A DNA stretch of 64,000 bases from positions 124,001-188,000 of the forward strand of contig CBDBIN010000046.1 in assembly GCA_965206125.1 (NCBI GenBank), given 5' to 3'. Under the pieces are notes generated by a model. It was not told the origin of the DNA. It made no database searches and saw nothing but the letters and a program-made list of their open reading frames with translations. This DNA is from CAXWPM01 sp965206125. Lineage in GTDB: Bacteria > Acidobacteriota > Terriglobia > 20CM-2-55-15. A program made the position numbers and the translations under genes. Position 1 is the first letter of the stretch. Each line of letters starts with the position of its first letter. This document shows positions 8,456 to 16,531 of this stretch, piece by piece.

Positions 8456-10084
8456 CTAATCGTAATCGTCGTAGTCGCCACCAGGCATCGCGGCCTTCTT
8501 CTCCGGGAGTTCGGCGACGGCCGTTTCCGTCGTGATGAGCAACCCTGCCACCGACGCGGCGTTCTGGAGAGCGACCCGGACTACCTTCGTGGGATCGATC
8601 ACGCCTGCCGCCACCAAGTCCTCGTACCGGCCGGTCTCGACGTTGTAGCCGAGTTTGTAGTTCTTGCTCTCGAGCACGCGTCCGACCACGATCGAGCCCT
8701 CAAGGCCCGCATTCGTAGCAATCCTGCGCAGCGGTGAATCCAGTGCGCCGCCCAGAATCTCGACACCCGTACGGAAATCGCCTTCCAGCGTACCGGCCAG
8801 TTTGTCGACAGTTGCGCGAGCCCGCAGCAGGGCGGTGCCGCCGCCCGGTACGACGCCTTCCTCAACCGCCGCGTGCGTGGCGTGCAACGCGTCCTCCACT
8901 CGCGCTTTCAACTCCTTCATCTCGGTTTCGGTGTAAGCACCGACGTGAATAACGGCCACTCCGCCGGTCAGCTTGGCCATCCGTTCGGCCAGTTTCTCCT
9001 TGTCGTAGTCCGAAGTGCTGTTCTCGATCTGCAGCTTGATTTCCTTCGTTCTACCCGCGATGGCCGGACGTTTGCCCTTGCCCTCGACGATCGTCGTATT
9101 GTCCTTATCGACGACGACCCGCTTGGCCTGTCCGAAGTCCGCCACGCCGATATTCTCGACGGATATGCCCAGATCCTCGGTCATCGAGCGGCCGCCCGTG
9201 AGCACGGCGATGTCGCCCATGATTGACTTGCGGCGGTCGCCAAAAGCCGGAGCCTTTACCGCAACACACTGCACGGAGCCCCGGATTTTGTTCACCACCA
9301 TCGTCGCCAGGGCCTCGCCCTCGATGTCTTCAGCGATGATGAGCAGGGGCCGGCCCGCCCGCGCGGCGAGTTCCATGACGGGCACGACATCGTTGACGAG
9401 CGTAAACTTTTTTTCGCGAACCAGAATCAACGGGTTGTCGAGGACGGCCTCCATCCGCTCGGGGTCTGTGACGAAGTATGGCGACAGGTAACCACGGTCC
9501 CACTGCATGCCTTCGACGATCTCCAGATCGGTGTCGGTCGACTTCGCTTCTTCGACCGTGATCACGCCATCCGTGCCGACTTGCTCCATCGCTTCGGCGA
9601 CCAACTCGCCGATCCGCTCCTCGTTGTTGGCCGAAATCGTAGCGACCTGCCGTCGCTCCTCGCGCCCCCTGATGGGCGTGGACCGCTTGTGAAGGTCGGC
9701 AACGACTGCCTCGACCGCGCGGTCGATCCCGCGCTTCAGGCTCATGGGGTTGGCGCCTGCAGCGACGTTCCGCAGGCCGGAGCGATAGATGGCCTGAGCG
9801 AGCACGGTCGCCGTGGTTGTCCCATCGCCCGCAACATCGCCGGTCTTCGAGGCGACTTCCTTGACCATCTGCACACCCATGTTCTCGAAACGGTCCTTGA
9901 TCTCGATATGTCGCGCGACGGTCACGCCATCTTTGCTGATCACGGGCGCACCGAAACTCTTGTCGAGGACGACATTGCGGCCCCGAGGGCCAAGCGTCAC
10001 TTTCACGGTGTCGGCCAGTGTATTGACTCCGTCCAGGACCCTCCTACGGGCCTCGTCACGAAACAACAGTTCTTTTGCAGGCAT
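8456..10084 (-). CDS. groEL: Chaperonin GroEL (Hsp60)
   Basis: 542 aa, the usual family length. It is the ATP-driven folding chaperonin of the cytosol. Signature blocks are present: KVTLGPRGRNVVLDKSFGAP, the nucleotide-binding GDGTTTATVLA, and AAVEEGVVPGGGTALLRA. The C-terminus ends PGGDYDDYD rather than the GGM repeat tail seen in many single-copy GroELs. No groES lies on either side, so this is a solitary groEL, perhaps one of several copies. A CIRCE operator upstream predicts HrcA repression and heat induction. Confidence 0.98.
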   Translation of the reverse strand: MPAKELLFRDEARRRVLDGVNTLADTVKVTLGPRGRNVVLDKSFGAPVISKDGVTVARHIEIKDRFENMGVQMVKEVASKTGDVAGDGTTTATVLAQAIYRSGLRNVAAGANPMSLKRGIDRAVEAVVADLHKRSTPIRGREERRQVATISANNEERIGELVAEAMEQVGTDGVITVEEAKSTDTDLEIVEGMQWDRGYLSPYFVTDPERMEAVLDNPLILVREKKFTLVNDVVPVMELAARAGRPLLIIAEDIEGEALATMVVNKIRGSVQCVAVKAPAFGDRRKSIMGDIAVLTGGRSMTEDLGISVENIGVADFGQAKRVVVDKDNTTIVEGKGKRPAIAGRTKEIKLQIENSTSDYDKEKLAERMAKLTGGVAVIHVGAYTETEMKELKARVEDALHATHAAVEEGVVPGGGTALLRARATVDKLAGTLEGDFRTGVEILGGALDSPLRRIATNAGLEGSIVVGRVLESKNYKLGYNVETGRYEDLVAAGVIDPTKVVRVALQNAASVAGLLITTETAVAELPEKKAAMPGGDYDDYD

Positions 10085-10127
10085 TGTGTACTCCCTCGTA
10101 TATCGCTGACTTGAAGAATTGCGGGTA

Positions 10128-10154
10128 TTAGCACTCGTGTATTGCGAGTGCCAA
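10128..10154. promoter_or_regulatory. CIRCE operator (HrcA binding site) upstream of groEL
   Basis: TTAGCACTC, nine spacer bases, then GAGTGCCAA. This matches the CIRCE consensus TTAGCACTC-N9-GAGTGCTAA with a single difference. It lies about 44 bases upstream of the groEL start, just downstream of the predicted promoter, where HrcA would block transcription. Confidence 0.95.
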
Positions 10155-10183
10155 GTTTACAGAATTTGTTCGTTTTGGATCAA
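10154..10183 (-). promoter_or_regulatory. Predicted groEL promoter
   Basis: On the minus strand TTGATC (-35) and TAAACT (-10) are 18 bases apart. The -10 abuts the CIRCE operator, the usual arrangement for HrcA-controlled genes. Confidence 0.5.
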
Positions 10184-10199
10184 GAGGTTAGATGTCTGC

Positions 10200-10661
10200 T
10201 CAAGCAGGAACGATTGTATCTCCGACGCGAATCGTACCACCTTCAACAATCTGAGCACGCAAGCCGGCTTTGTGGACCAGAACCTTCAACATAGGCTTGC
10301 CGGTCAGCTTCTCGAGGTGACTGCACGGCTCGCACAGGCGGATCCCACGCAGTCGGACTTCTCCCACGCTGAACTCGGCTCCGACCAGGCCGTTCAGCGA
10401 CACGCCGCGTGTCACAATGTTCCGACGCGGTTCGGAAACCGCCAGCTCGATCCCAAACTCTTCAGCCAAACCCGCAAGCTGTTCGACCTCGATGAGGGTT
10501 ACTTCCCGGTCGGGCTTCGGGTTCTCCGGAAAGATACCGGACTCGCGGTAGTAGCGGTCTCCTTCGAGACCCCTTCCCGCAACGGCCCGCACCTCGTCGC
10601 ACGAGGCCCCTGGAGCCTCTTCGGCGGGGGCCGTGAATATGTGTAGGACCGTGCCTGACAT
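10200..10661 (-). CDS. MOSC domain-containing protein
   Basis: 153 aa from the ATG at 10661 (MSGTVLHIFTAP), preceded by GAGGAAATCG. MOSC landmarks: GRGLEGDRYY near residue 30, REVTLIE, RRNIVTRG, and the conserved cysteine motif LCEPCSHLEKLTG near residue 108. MOSC proteins handle sulfur on molybdenum cofactor or act in detoxification of N-hydroxylated bases. It lies 13 bp downstream of the OmpA-like gene and is probably co-transcribed with it. Confidence 0.88.
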   Translation of the reverse strand: MSGTVLHIFTAPAEEAPGASCDEVRAVAGRGLEGDRYYRESGIFPENPKPDREVTLIEVEQLAGLAEEFGIELAVSEPRRNIVTRGVSLNGLVGAEFSVGEVRLRGIRLCEPCSHLEKLTGKPMLKVLVHKAGLRAQIVEGGTIRVGDTIVPA

Positions 10662-10674
10662 CGATTTCCTCGGG

Positions 10675-11508
10675 TTACTGCTTGACCAGTTCCACTCTTC
10701 GATTCTGCTGGCGCCCTTCTTCGGTCGCGTTGTCCGCCACCGGTTGATCCGGACCGTAACCACGCGCGATCAGGCGCCCCCGGTCGATACCGTACAAAGC
10801 CAGGGCATTGACGACGGCTCGCGCCCGCTCGAGCGACAGTTCGCGGTTTCGTTCGGCTGAACCGGTCGAGTCGGTGTGGCCGGCCACTTCGAGACGAAGC
10901 CCGGAATCCGACTTCAGGATCGTAGCGATCGTGTCGAGCACCTGCCCGCTGCCGGGCCTCAGGTCGGCCCGGTCGACATCGAACAGGATTCCGTAGATCG
11001 CCACCTGGCCGTCGCGGTCCAGAGCTTCGAGCAACGCGTCAGCATCGAACTCGAGGCTCAGGTCCAGCCCGGCTTCATCGATGATCTCGAGAATGTACCG
11101 TCCGCCCGACCGCGTGTCGAGTCGGCACCACGTAACGCCGCCGCCGGGCCTCGTCAGCCGGAACAGAAGCCGGGTCCCCGTCCGGTTAAGGACGTCGCCC
11201 CCGAGCCTGCGCGCCTCGGACTCGTAGTTGGCCATGATCTCGTCACGGCTGGTCGAAGTGTTCTCGAGCTGATACTCCAGGTGCCAGCGGTTGCCCTCCG
11301 CCTCCATCTGCACCGAACTTCCACCCTCCCGAAAATTCAGCGGCAACCGGCCGAAATCCACGAAGGTGGATCCGGGACCGAGCGTCGCGCCCGTCATGGG
11401 CTTGATCACGGGATGTTCCGGCACCTCGTCCTGAGCGTAGGTCGGAGTAACCAGACCGGCAGCCAGTACGATGGCAAGAACGGTGAGAACGGATCGGTTG
11501 CAGGTCAT
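10675..11508 (-). CDS. OmpA family lipoprotein-like/peptidoglycan-binding outer-membrane protein
   Basis: 277 aa from ATG at 11508, where a signal peptide begins (MTCNRSVLTVLAIVLAAGL) and ends near TYA-Q. The middle (about 35-155) resembles the DUF4892-type domain that often precedes OmpA. The C-terminal domain (about 165-277) is OmpA-like: ILFDVDRADLRPGSGQVLD, LEVAGHTDSTGS, NRELSLERARAVV and RGYGPDQPVADN. It likely links the outer membrane to peptidoglycan. It is divergent from the VOC gene. Confidence 0.85.
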   Translation of the reverse strand: MTCNRSVLTVLAIVLAAGLVTPTYAQDEVPEHPVIKPMTGATLGPGSTFVDFGRLPLNFREGGSSVQMEAEGNRWHLEYQLENTSTSRDEIMANYESEARRLGGDVLNRTGTRLLFRLTRPGGGVTWCRLDTRSGGRYILEIIDEAGLDLSLEFDADALLEALDRDGQVAIYGILFDVDRADLRPGSGQVLDTIATILKSDSGLRLEVAGHTDSTGSAERNRELSLERARAVVNALALYGIDRGRLIARGYGPDQPVADNATEEGRQQNRRVELVKQ

Positions 11509-11676
11509 AAGAATCGGCCTCTGAGGTTGATAGCTGTCAGTCGGCGAATCCATCTTGCAACACTCCGCCAGACATTACCAGCCAGCGCCGTGAGTCTTGA
11601 CAAGACCGCACGATCGGGCGATCCTCTGGCGTTCCGCAATACATCGGCAGTCCCGGAATTGTATAGGAGAATCGAG

Positions 11677-12594
11677 ATGCAAGACTTCGAAGGAGTGTTT
11701 CGGCAACTGCGGCCGTGCAACATCGGGCGGCGGGAGTTTCTGCGGGGAGCCGCAGTGGTTGCGGCGGCTACCGCGCTTCCGTTGCCGTTGGATGCGGCGG
11801 CGGCATTCAAGTCCACCTGGGCGAATCAGTACACCTACGTCGCCCCCGACCTTCGGAAGACCGTCGACTGGTACGTCGAGGTGTTCGGGATGCAGGAAGA
11901 TCGGGCGGGCGCGAACGAAGTGCATCTGTGGTACGGCGACGACGGCGGCGATACCGTCATGATCGTCCGGCAGGCCGCTGCCGGCGAAGCAGCCCCGCGA
12001 ATCGAGAAGTTCGGGTTCACGCTCGACAACTGGGACAAGAACGCGGTGGCTTCGGAACTGCAGGGGCGGGGGCTCCGACCGACGCCGGAAGGCGACACGG
12101 GTTTCTGGTTCACCGATCCTGCCGGCAACGAGATCGGCGTTTTCGCCAGCGACTTCATGAGGCGGCCCTCAGCACCAGCGGTAGACCCGATGCTGTGGAA
12201 AGCAGTCAGCGCAAACCACATCGTGGTTCTCACCGAGGACTACACGAAGCTTGCCGACTGGTACCGGGAACTACTGGACCTTCGGCAGACGCGCAATTCC
12301 GGAAGGGATACCTATCAATGGTTCGGGGACTCGGTCTGGATTCCGACCAACCTGCGAGAGGGCGGACAAACTTCCGCAGCGCTCGGAACGCTCGATCACA
12401 TCGCCTACACGATCACGGAGTTTGACAAGGATTCGGTCGAGGCAGAGCTTGCCCGCCGTAACCTCGAACCGCGTCTCGACACGGACTACAGCTTCAACTG
12501 TGTCGACATCAACGGCTTCAAGACACAGGTCTGCGACCGTGAACTGGTCATCTTCGCCGAGCAGCGCCCCCCTCGTGGGCGCGGGGGAGCGTAG
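11677..12594 (+). CDS. Tat-exported VOC (glyoxalase/bleomycin-resistance) superfamily protein, two domains
   Basis: 305 aa. The ATG at 11677 has AGGAGA upstream; the frame is open far upstream but without support. The N-terminus has a twin-arginine signal (GRREFLRGAAVVAAATALPL). Two tandem betaalphabetabetabeta VOC domains follow, each beginning with a metal-ligand-like strand (NQYTYVAPDLRKTVDWY and NHIVVLTEDYTKLADWY) and ending near GNEIGVF and INGFKTQVC. Enzymatic activity is unknown; export by Tat suggests a cofactor- or metal-loaded protein. Confidence 0.85.
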   Translation: MQDFEGVFRQLRPCNIGRREFLRGAAVVAAATALPLPLDAAAAFKSTWANQYTYVAPDLRKTVDWYVEVFGMQEDRAGANEVHLWYGDDGGDTVMIVRQAAAGEAAPRIEKFGFTLDNWDKNAVASELQGRGLRPTPEGDTGFWFTDPAGNEIGVFASDFMRRPSAPAVDPMLWKAVSANHIVVLTEDYTKLADWYRELLDLRQTRNSGRDTYQWFGDSVWIPTNLREGGQTSAALGTLDHIAYTITEFDKDSVEAELARRNLEPRLDTDYSFNCVDINGFKTQVCDRELVIFAEQRPPRGRGGA

Positions 12595-12615
12595 CAGTTA
12601 GGAACGTCCCGGAAT

Positions 12616-13044
12616 CTAAGGGGTGATCTTCAGGTCCCTGCTCCACGCGCCGCCGCCGAGCCATAGCAAATAAAAGCTTCCGATCATGACCATGATCGGA
12701 ATGATAGGTTGCTCGGGTTGCAGTGGAAACAGAGACGGGTCGTCCACCACCACGTGTACGTATGTGGCGACGAGCATGATGTTGATGACGAGGAACGCTG
12801 CCGGACGTACGAAGATTCCGACGGCGAGCACGATACCGAGCAACAATTCGACGAACGGCACCGTCACCCGCGAAAACTCGGCGAAGGGGATCTGGGCGGC
12901 GACGAGTTGGCCGGCCCAGGCCTCGGCCAGGCTGGGCACGAGCACCTTCATCGGTCCGGTCATCAGGAAGATCACGGCAAGCATCAGACGAATGCCTCCA
13001 GCGAGCTTGTCGTCGGTCGTCGATCGCAATGTGGCGAGATTCAT
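12616..13044 (-). CDS. DoxX family membrane protein
   Basis: 142 aa with four hydrophobic segments. The first holds the DoxX-type LMLAVIFLMTGPMKVL. A loop with PFVELLLGIVLAVGIFVRPAA follows. The fold matches DoxX/SURF4-like quinol-oxidase-associated proteins. It converges on the VOC gene. Precise role unknown. Confidence 0.8.
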   Translation of the reverse strand: MNLATLRSTTDDKLAGGIRLMLAVIFLMTGPMKVLVPSLAEAWAGQLVAAQIPFAEFSRVTVPFVELLLGIVLAVGIFVRPAAFLVINIMLVATYVHVVVDDPSLFPLQPEQPIIPIMVMIGSFYLLWLGGGAWSRDLKITP

Positions 13045-13146
13045 GGTCGCATCTTACCGTGGATTGACGACCCACCGCCGTAACTCACGACACACTTGAT
13101 CGGCCTGACGGCCCGCGGCGGGCCTTTCGCACATGTAGCAGCTCGG

Positions 13147-13221
13147 CTACTCCTCCCGCAACGCCAGGTTCGGGTCGGTCCGCGTGGCACGCATCGCGGG
13201 GAGCATGGATCCGAACGATCG
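13147..13221 (-). pseudogene. C-terminal remnant of an ADOP/MacB-type ABC permease
   Basis: On the minus strand the last codons before a TAG read GSMLPAMRATRTDPNLALRE. This is the hallmark terminus of ADOP (acidobacterial duplicated orphan permease) and MacB/FtsX permeases, where LPARRATRVDPxxALR is common. No upstream transmembrane coding region remains in frame, so only the tail survives. It occupies the otherwise empty 253 bp between DoxX and the unknown gene pair. Confidence 0.6.
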
Positions 13222-13297
13222 GTCTGGCAAGCGAAAATTCAGCCGTCTGCGATCGTCCTGCCAACCCGCACGAACCAGCGACATCGACAGCATTCAC

Positions 13298-13840
13298 CTA
13301 CTCGACCAGTCGCTGAGACAAGGCAATCTCAGACGATTCCGGCCGCTTGTCGAGGAGAAAATCAGCGACCTCGAACGTCGAGTCTTCCTTGAGGACGATC
13401 AGTTCCATCATCGCAACTGGTCGGATCTTCTTCGCCAGTTTGGGATCGAGGGCACGAGCTACTTCAAGGAAAAGCATTGTCCCCAGGGGACGCATGCCGG
13501 CACCCTCATAGATCGTGTTGCCCACCTTGTTGTTGAACGCCTCGGTCAACTCGGCTCCCGCCTTCGCGAGTTCCTCGATCGCCTCGTCCAGCTTGTCGGC
13601 CGCGAGGAATTTGTGCATTCGCAGGCACGCGCTGTGGATAGCCTTGATCAGGTAGGCTTCCGTCAGAACGAGGGTCTGGAAATTTTCTTTTGCCTGCTTT
13701 GGTTTTAGCCGGAGCATCTTACCGATGTTGGCGTACCTGTAGTCCTCGATGAGGCTCGATCCCTCCAGGTCTCGATAAGCCTGACGCAGCACTTTGGGCA
13801 GACGAGGCTGGCAATGCTCCTCGAGCATCCGCGCGAGCAC
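13298..13840 (-). CDS. Unrecognised helical protein, in frame after the 848-aa protein
   Basis: 180 aa from a GTG at 13840, with GGAG seven bases upstream. Mostly alpha-helical and charged; no signal peptide, no membrane segment and no family recognised. Recognisable stretches are LEEHCQPRLPKVLRQAYRDL and NKVGNTIYEGAGMRPLGTML. It is in the same reading frame as the preceding 848-aa gene, with only one TAG and four codons between, so it could be a separate coupled gene or the C-terminal domain of a protein broken by a nonsense codon. Confidence 0.65.
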   Translation of the reverse strand: MLARMLEEHCQPRLPKVLRQAYRDLEGSSLIEDYRYANIGKMLRLKPKQAKENFQTLVLTEAYLIKAIHSACLRMHKFLAADKLDEAIEELAKAGAELTEAFNNKVGNTIYEGAGMRPLGTMLFLEVARALDPKLAKKIRPVAMMELIVLKEDSTFEVADFLLDKRPESSEIALSQRLVE

Positions 13841-13852
13841 CTTCGCGCTCCG

Positions 13853-16399
13853 CTAGTCCCAGTTGTAGATATCGCTCTCGTTGAACTCCAGGGTCTTGCC
13901 CCTCATCTTCGCGCGATTGATCGGCGGGAGAGCGGAATAGACCAACAGCGGGTACACGGCAACGGTCTGCCTGTAGTTATCGAGATCCTGGAGGTAACAC
14001 CGGCGGATGTACTCGCGGAGCATCGTCTGTACGCGCCGCGATATCTCCAGGTACCTCGGGTCCAGTTTGTCGCCCGATACTTTCTTCCACGCGGCAAGCG
14101 CTTTGCCGGACACGCTGACTTCCAGGCCGACGAGCGTAGATCCGAAGTTGTCATCTCCGGCAACTCCGGCAGAATCGAGCGCCTTGTCCAGGGCAGTCAG
14201 GTATGTCGACAGGCTTCTCCGGTCGTCTCCACCAAACTTCTCGGGAAGATATTCCTCGGTCAAAACCGCCAGTCGATCTTCCAGGTGGTCGCGCCGTGCT
14301 TCCCGCCTGGCGAACCGGAACGCGTAGTCGTAGCTGTAGGACTCTTCTCGAAAGGTCCGCAGGCCGACGTTCCTACCGATCGTCATCCCTATGCTGAGCC
14401 TGCTCATGCTGTTTCGGCTGCGTACGACGTCCTGGCCTTTGAGCGTGAACACCCACAGCCGATCTTCACCCTGATCGACAACCTTACCCTTCGCAACCGA
14501 CTCGTTGATGTGGTCGAGCGAGTTCTTGAAGAACGGAAGATCGACCTCCAGGTGAGAGCGGCGCTTGATGCGATGGGTAAGGACCCCTTCGTTGAGGGTG
14601 ACTCCGGGAAGCCTGGTTCTCAGGATCTCGGAGAAGTTCCCGTCAAGCGCCCCGGCCAGGTGCGTGCCTGCCGACGCGGCATCTTCAGCGAAGTCGAATG
14701 TGATGTCCAGGAGCGCATCGCGCGTCGTGCTCTTCTCGAAGGCGTAGCTGAGTTCGGCCGAGTACTTGCGGCTGATCGCCTTGTACCCCATCTCGTAGAA
14801 ACCCTCGGCCTGGTCGCGGACCTTGTTGATGGCCTTCTTTATCTTGTTCAGGTCCCTGACGACGATAGTCTTGCCGAGGAAGTCCGACAGTCGCCGCTTG
14901 AGCCATGCGTCCGCCTGCTCGAAACTGGCCTTGTCGGTGATCTCGAGGATCCGGTCGAGCCCCAGCCTGTCTTCGATCGCCGCTTGAAGCTTCCTGAAGG
15001 TTTCCTCGACGGCGCTGCCGTCCAGCAGTGCCAGCGTCTTGTCCGCCATGTCGACGAGTGCCTGTCGGTCGGACTCAATGTTGGCGAGGGCCGACATGAT
15101 CCCGCCTTCGGCGGCAGAGATGAGCCATTTGCCGGTCGGTGTCTCGAAAAACGAGACATCGACAATCTCAGCCTTGATCCGGTCGGCGATCCTTCCGGGC
15201 TCGCTCTCGCTCTTGATGCTCTTGAGGAATGAGGTCAGCTCATCGAGCGGCACTTCGTCGCGGATAAGTTTGTAGAGGACTGTAGAAAGCTCGTGAGGCA
15301 GGTCATGCCACTTGCCGACGACATCCCGAAGCTTGTCGAGCGCCGGGTCCAGATCCTCGGCTGGGTCGAAACCCGTAACTTCTTCAACAAGCTCGTAGGC
15401 ATAGCCGACCAGCTCCTGTCCCAACAGATCGCTGAGCTTGTTGCCTGGCTTCGTCCACTTGTTGAAGTCCGCGTAGATGTCCCCGAGCGCCTGCAGGCCT
15501 TCGGTATTGAGGACGCCGCGGATAAAGTCATCCAGATTGCCCGGGGCGATCGATTGCTGAGGCTCCGCCGTCACACCGGCATCGAATGCGAACGACCAGC
15601 CGTTCCGTTTCAGACGGTAGACCTGGAGTCGGAGGACCTCGCGGGCATCGGCACGGGACACGACGACGGCATACCGGCCGCTGGCGTGGAAGCCCAGACT
15701 GGCTTTGATTCCGAGTTCGATCTTGAGGCCAACGTCTCCCCCAAGACCGCCCAGGTCGAGGGATTCGCGCACCCAGCTGTATTCGTACCCGTACTCAACA
15801 CCGAGAGAGAGCTTGATCTCGCCCCCCGTCTCGGCAAGCACCCACGTGCCAGGTTTGAGTTTCCCGGGCTCGGTAACCTGCCGGGGCAGCATCCAGCCGC
15901 TGGCCGTGGCGAGCACGGCATCGCGCGCGCCTCGGTTACGGTCGGCGGAATGGAGAACAGCGAAGAAACCCTCGGTCTGGCCGCTGGCGCCGAAACTGAC
16001 GCCCGGACCCAGAGCGAGTTTGCCGTTCACACCTGCCGATGCATCATATCCCCAGCGGAGGGCATAAAGATTCTTCGCGGGATCCTCGGGCAGTCCGAGG
16101 CGCGACACTATAGGTTCGTCGAGACCCTCGGCCCTCAATGCCCGGTAAAGCTTCCCGATTTTGCGGTACACCCCGAATCCGGCGAACGCACTGCCCGAAG
16201 CGCTGAACTTCACGTCGCCACCAAGATCGATATCTTTCTCCGCCGACACATCGATCGACCCGAATGCGATCGCGCCGGCTTTGAAAGCGTCGTCGGGAAA
16301 CGGCGTGTTGTCGGCGAGTGCTTTGCCGAGGCTCTTCAGACCGTCCGGAGGCGTGAGGATGAGCTTGCCGTTGGGGAAGGTGACCGTCTTGGGATCCAT
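13853..16399 (-). CDS. Large unrecognised protein (848 aa), glycine/beta-rich N-terminus and helical C-terminus
   Basis: The ATG at 16399 has AGGAGACACG upstream. No signal peptide and no clear transmembrane helix. Residues 1-280 are dominated by alternating beta strands with repeated aromatic/Gly/Ser patterns (VKFSASGSAFAGFGVYR, GVSFGASGQTEGFFAVL, GIKASLGFHASGRYAVVV). Residues about 290-650 are charged and helical with possible coiled coil; the rest is mixed. The C-terminus ends FNESDIYNWD. I do not recognise the family. The strand pattern could suit a pore or a large assembly protein, but this is only impression. It is followed in frame by the 180-aa ORF. Confidence 0.75.
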   Translation of the reverse strand: MDPKTVTFPNGKLILTPPDGLKSLGKALADNTPFPDDAFKAGAIAFGSIDVSAEKDIDLGGDVKFSASGSAFAGFGVYRKIGKLYRALRAEGLDEPIVSRLGLPEDPAKNLYALRWGYDASAGVNGKLALGPGVSFGASGQTEGFFAVLHSADRNRGARDAVLATASGWMLPRQVTEPGKLKPGTWVLAETGGEIKLSLGVEYGYEYSWVRESLDLGGLGGDVGLKIELGIKASLGFHASGRYAVVVSRADAREVLRLQVYRLKRNGWSFAFDAGVTAEPQQSIAPGNLDDFIRGVLNTEGLQALGDIYADFNKWTKPGNKLSDLLGQELVGYAYELVEEVTGFDPAEDLDPALDKLRDVVGKWHDLPHELSTVLYKLIRDEVPLDELTSFLKSIKSESEPGRIADRIKAEIVDVSFFETPTGKWLISAAEGGIMSALANIESDRQALVDMADKTLALLDGSAVEETFRKLQAAIEDRLGLDRILEITDKASFEQADAWLKRRLSDFLGKTIVVRDLNKIKKAINKVRDQAEGFYEMGYKAISRKYSAELSYAFEKSTTRDALLDITFDFAEDAASAGTHLAGALDGNFSEILRTRLPGVTLNEGVLTHRIKRRSHLEVDLPFFKNSLDHINESVAKGKVVDQGEDRLWVFTLKGQDVVRSRNSMSRLSIGMTIGRNVGLRTFREESYSYDYAFRFARREARRDHLEDRLAVLTEEYLPEKFGGDDRRSLSTYLTALDKALDSAGVAGDDNFGSTLVGLEVSVSGKALAAWKKVSGDKLDPRYLEISRRVQTMLREYIRRCYLQDLDNYRQTVAVYPLLVYSALPPINRAKMRGKTLEFNESDIYNWD

Positions 16400-16531
16400 C
16401 GTGTCTCCTGTGCCGAAGAGTCCGGCCGAGCGAGCAATCGGGGGGCTTGCTGTATAAGGACGTCAAACGGGAACGAATCCTTGCAGAAAATAGTCGCAAC
16501 CAACATGTAAACGGGTCGCCTAGAGACAGGA

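Noticed and set aside
13814..15232. Open frame of 472 codons on the plus strand opposite the 848-aa gene
   Set aside because: No ribosome site or family; the minus-strand gene has AGGAGA and a sensible start. Treated as antisense shadow.
15293..16510. Open frame of 405 codons on the plus strand opposite the 848-aa gene
   Set aside because: Same reason; no motifs and it crosses the opposite gene's start.
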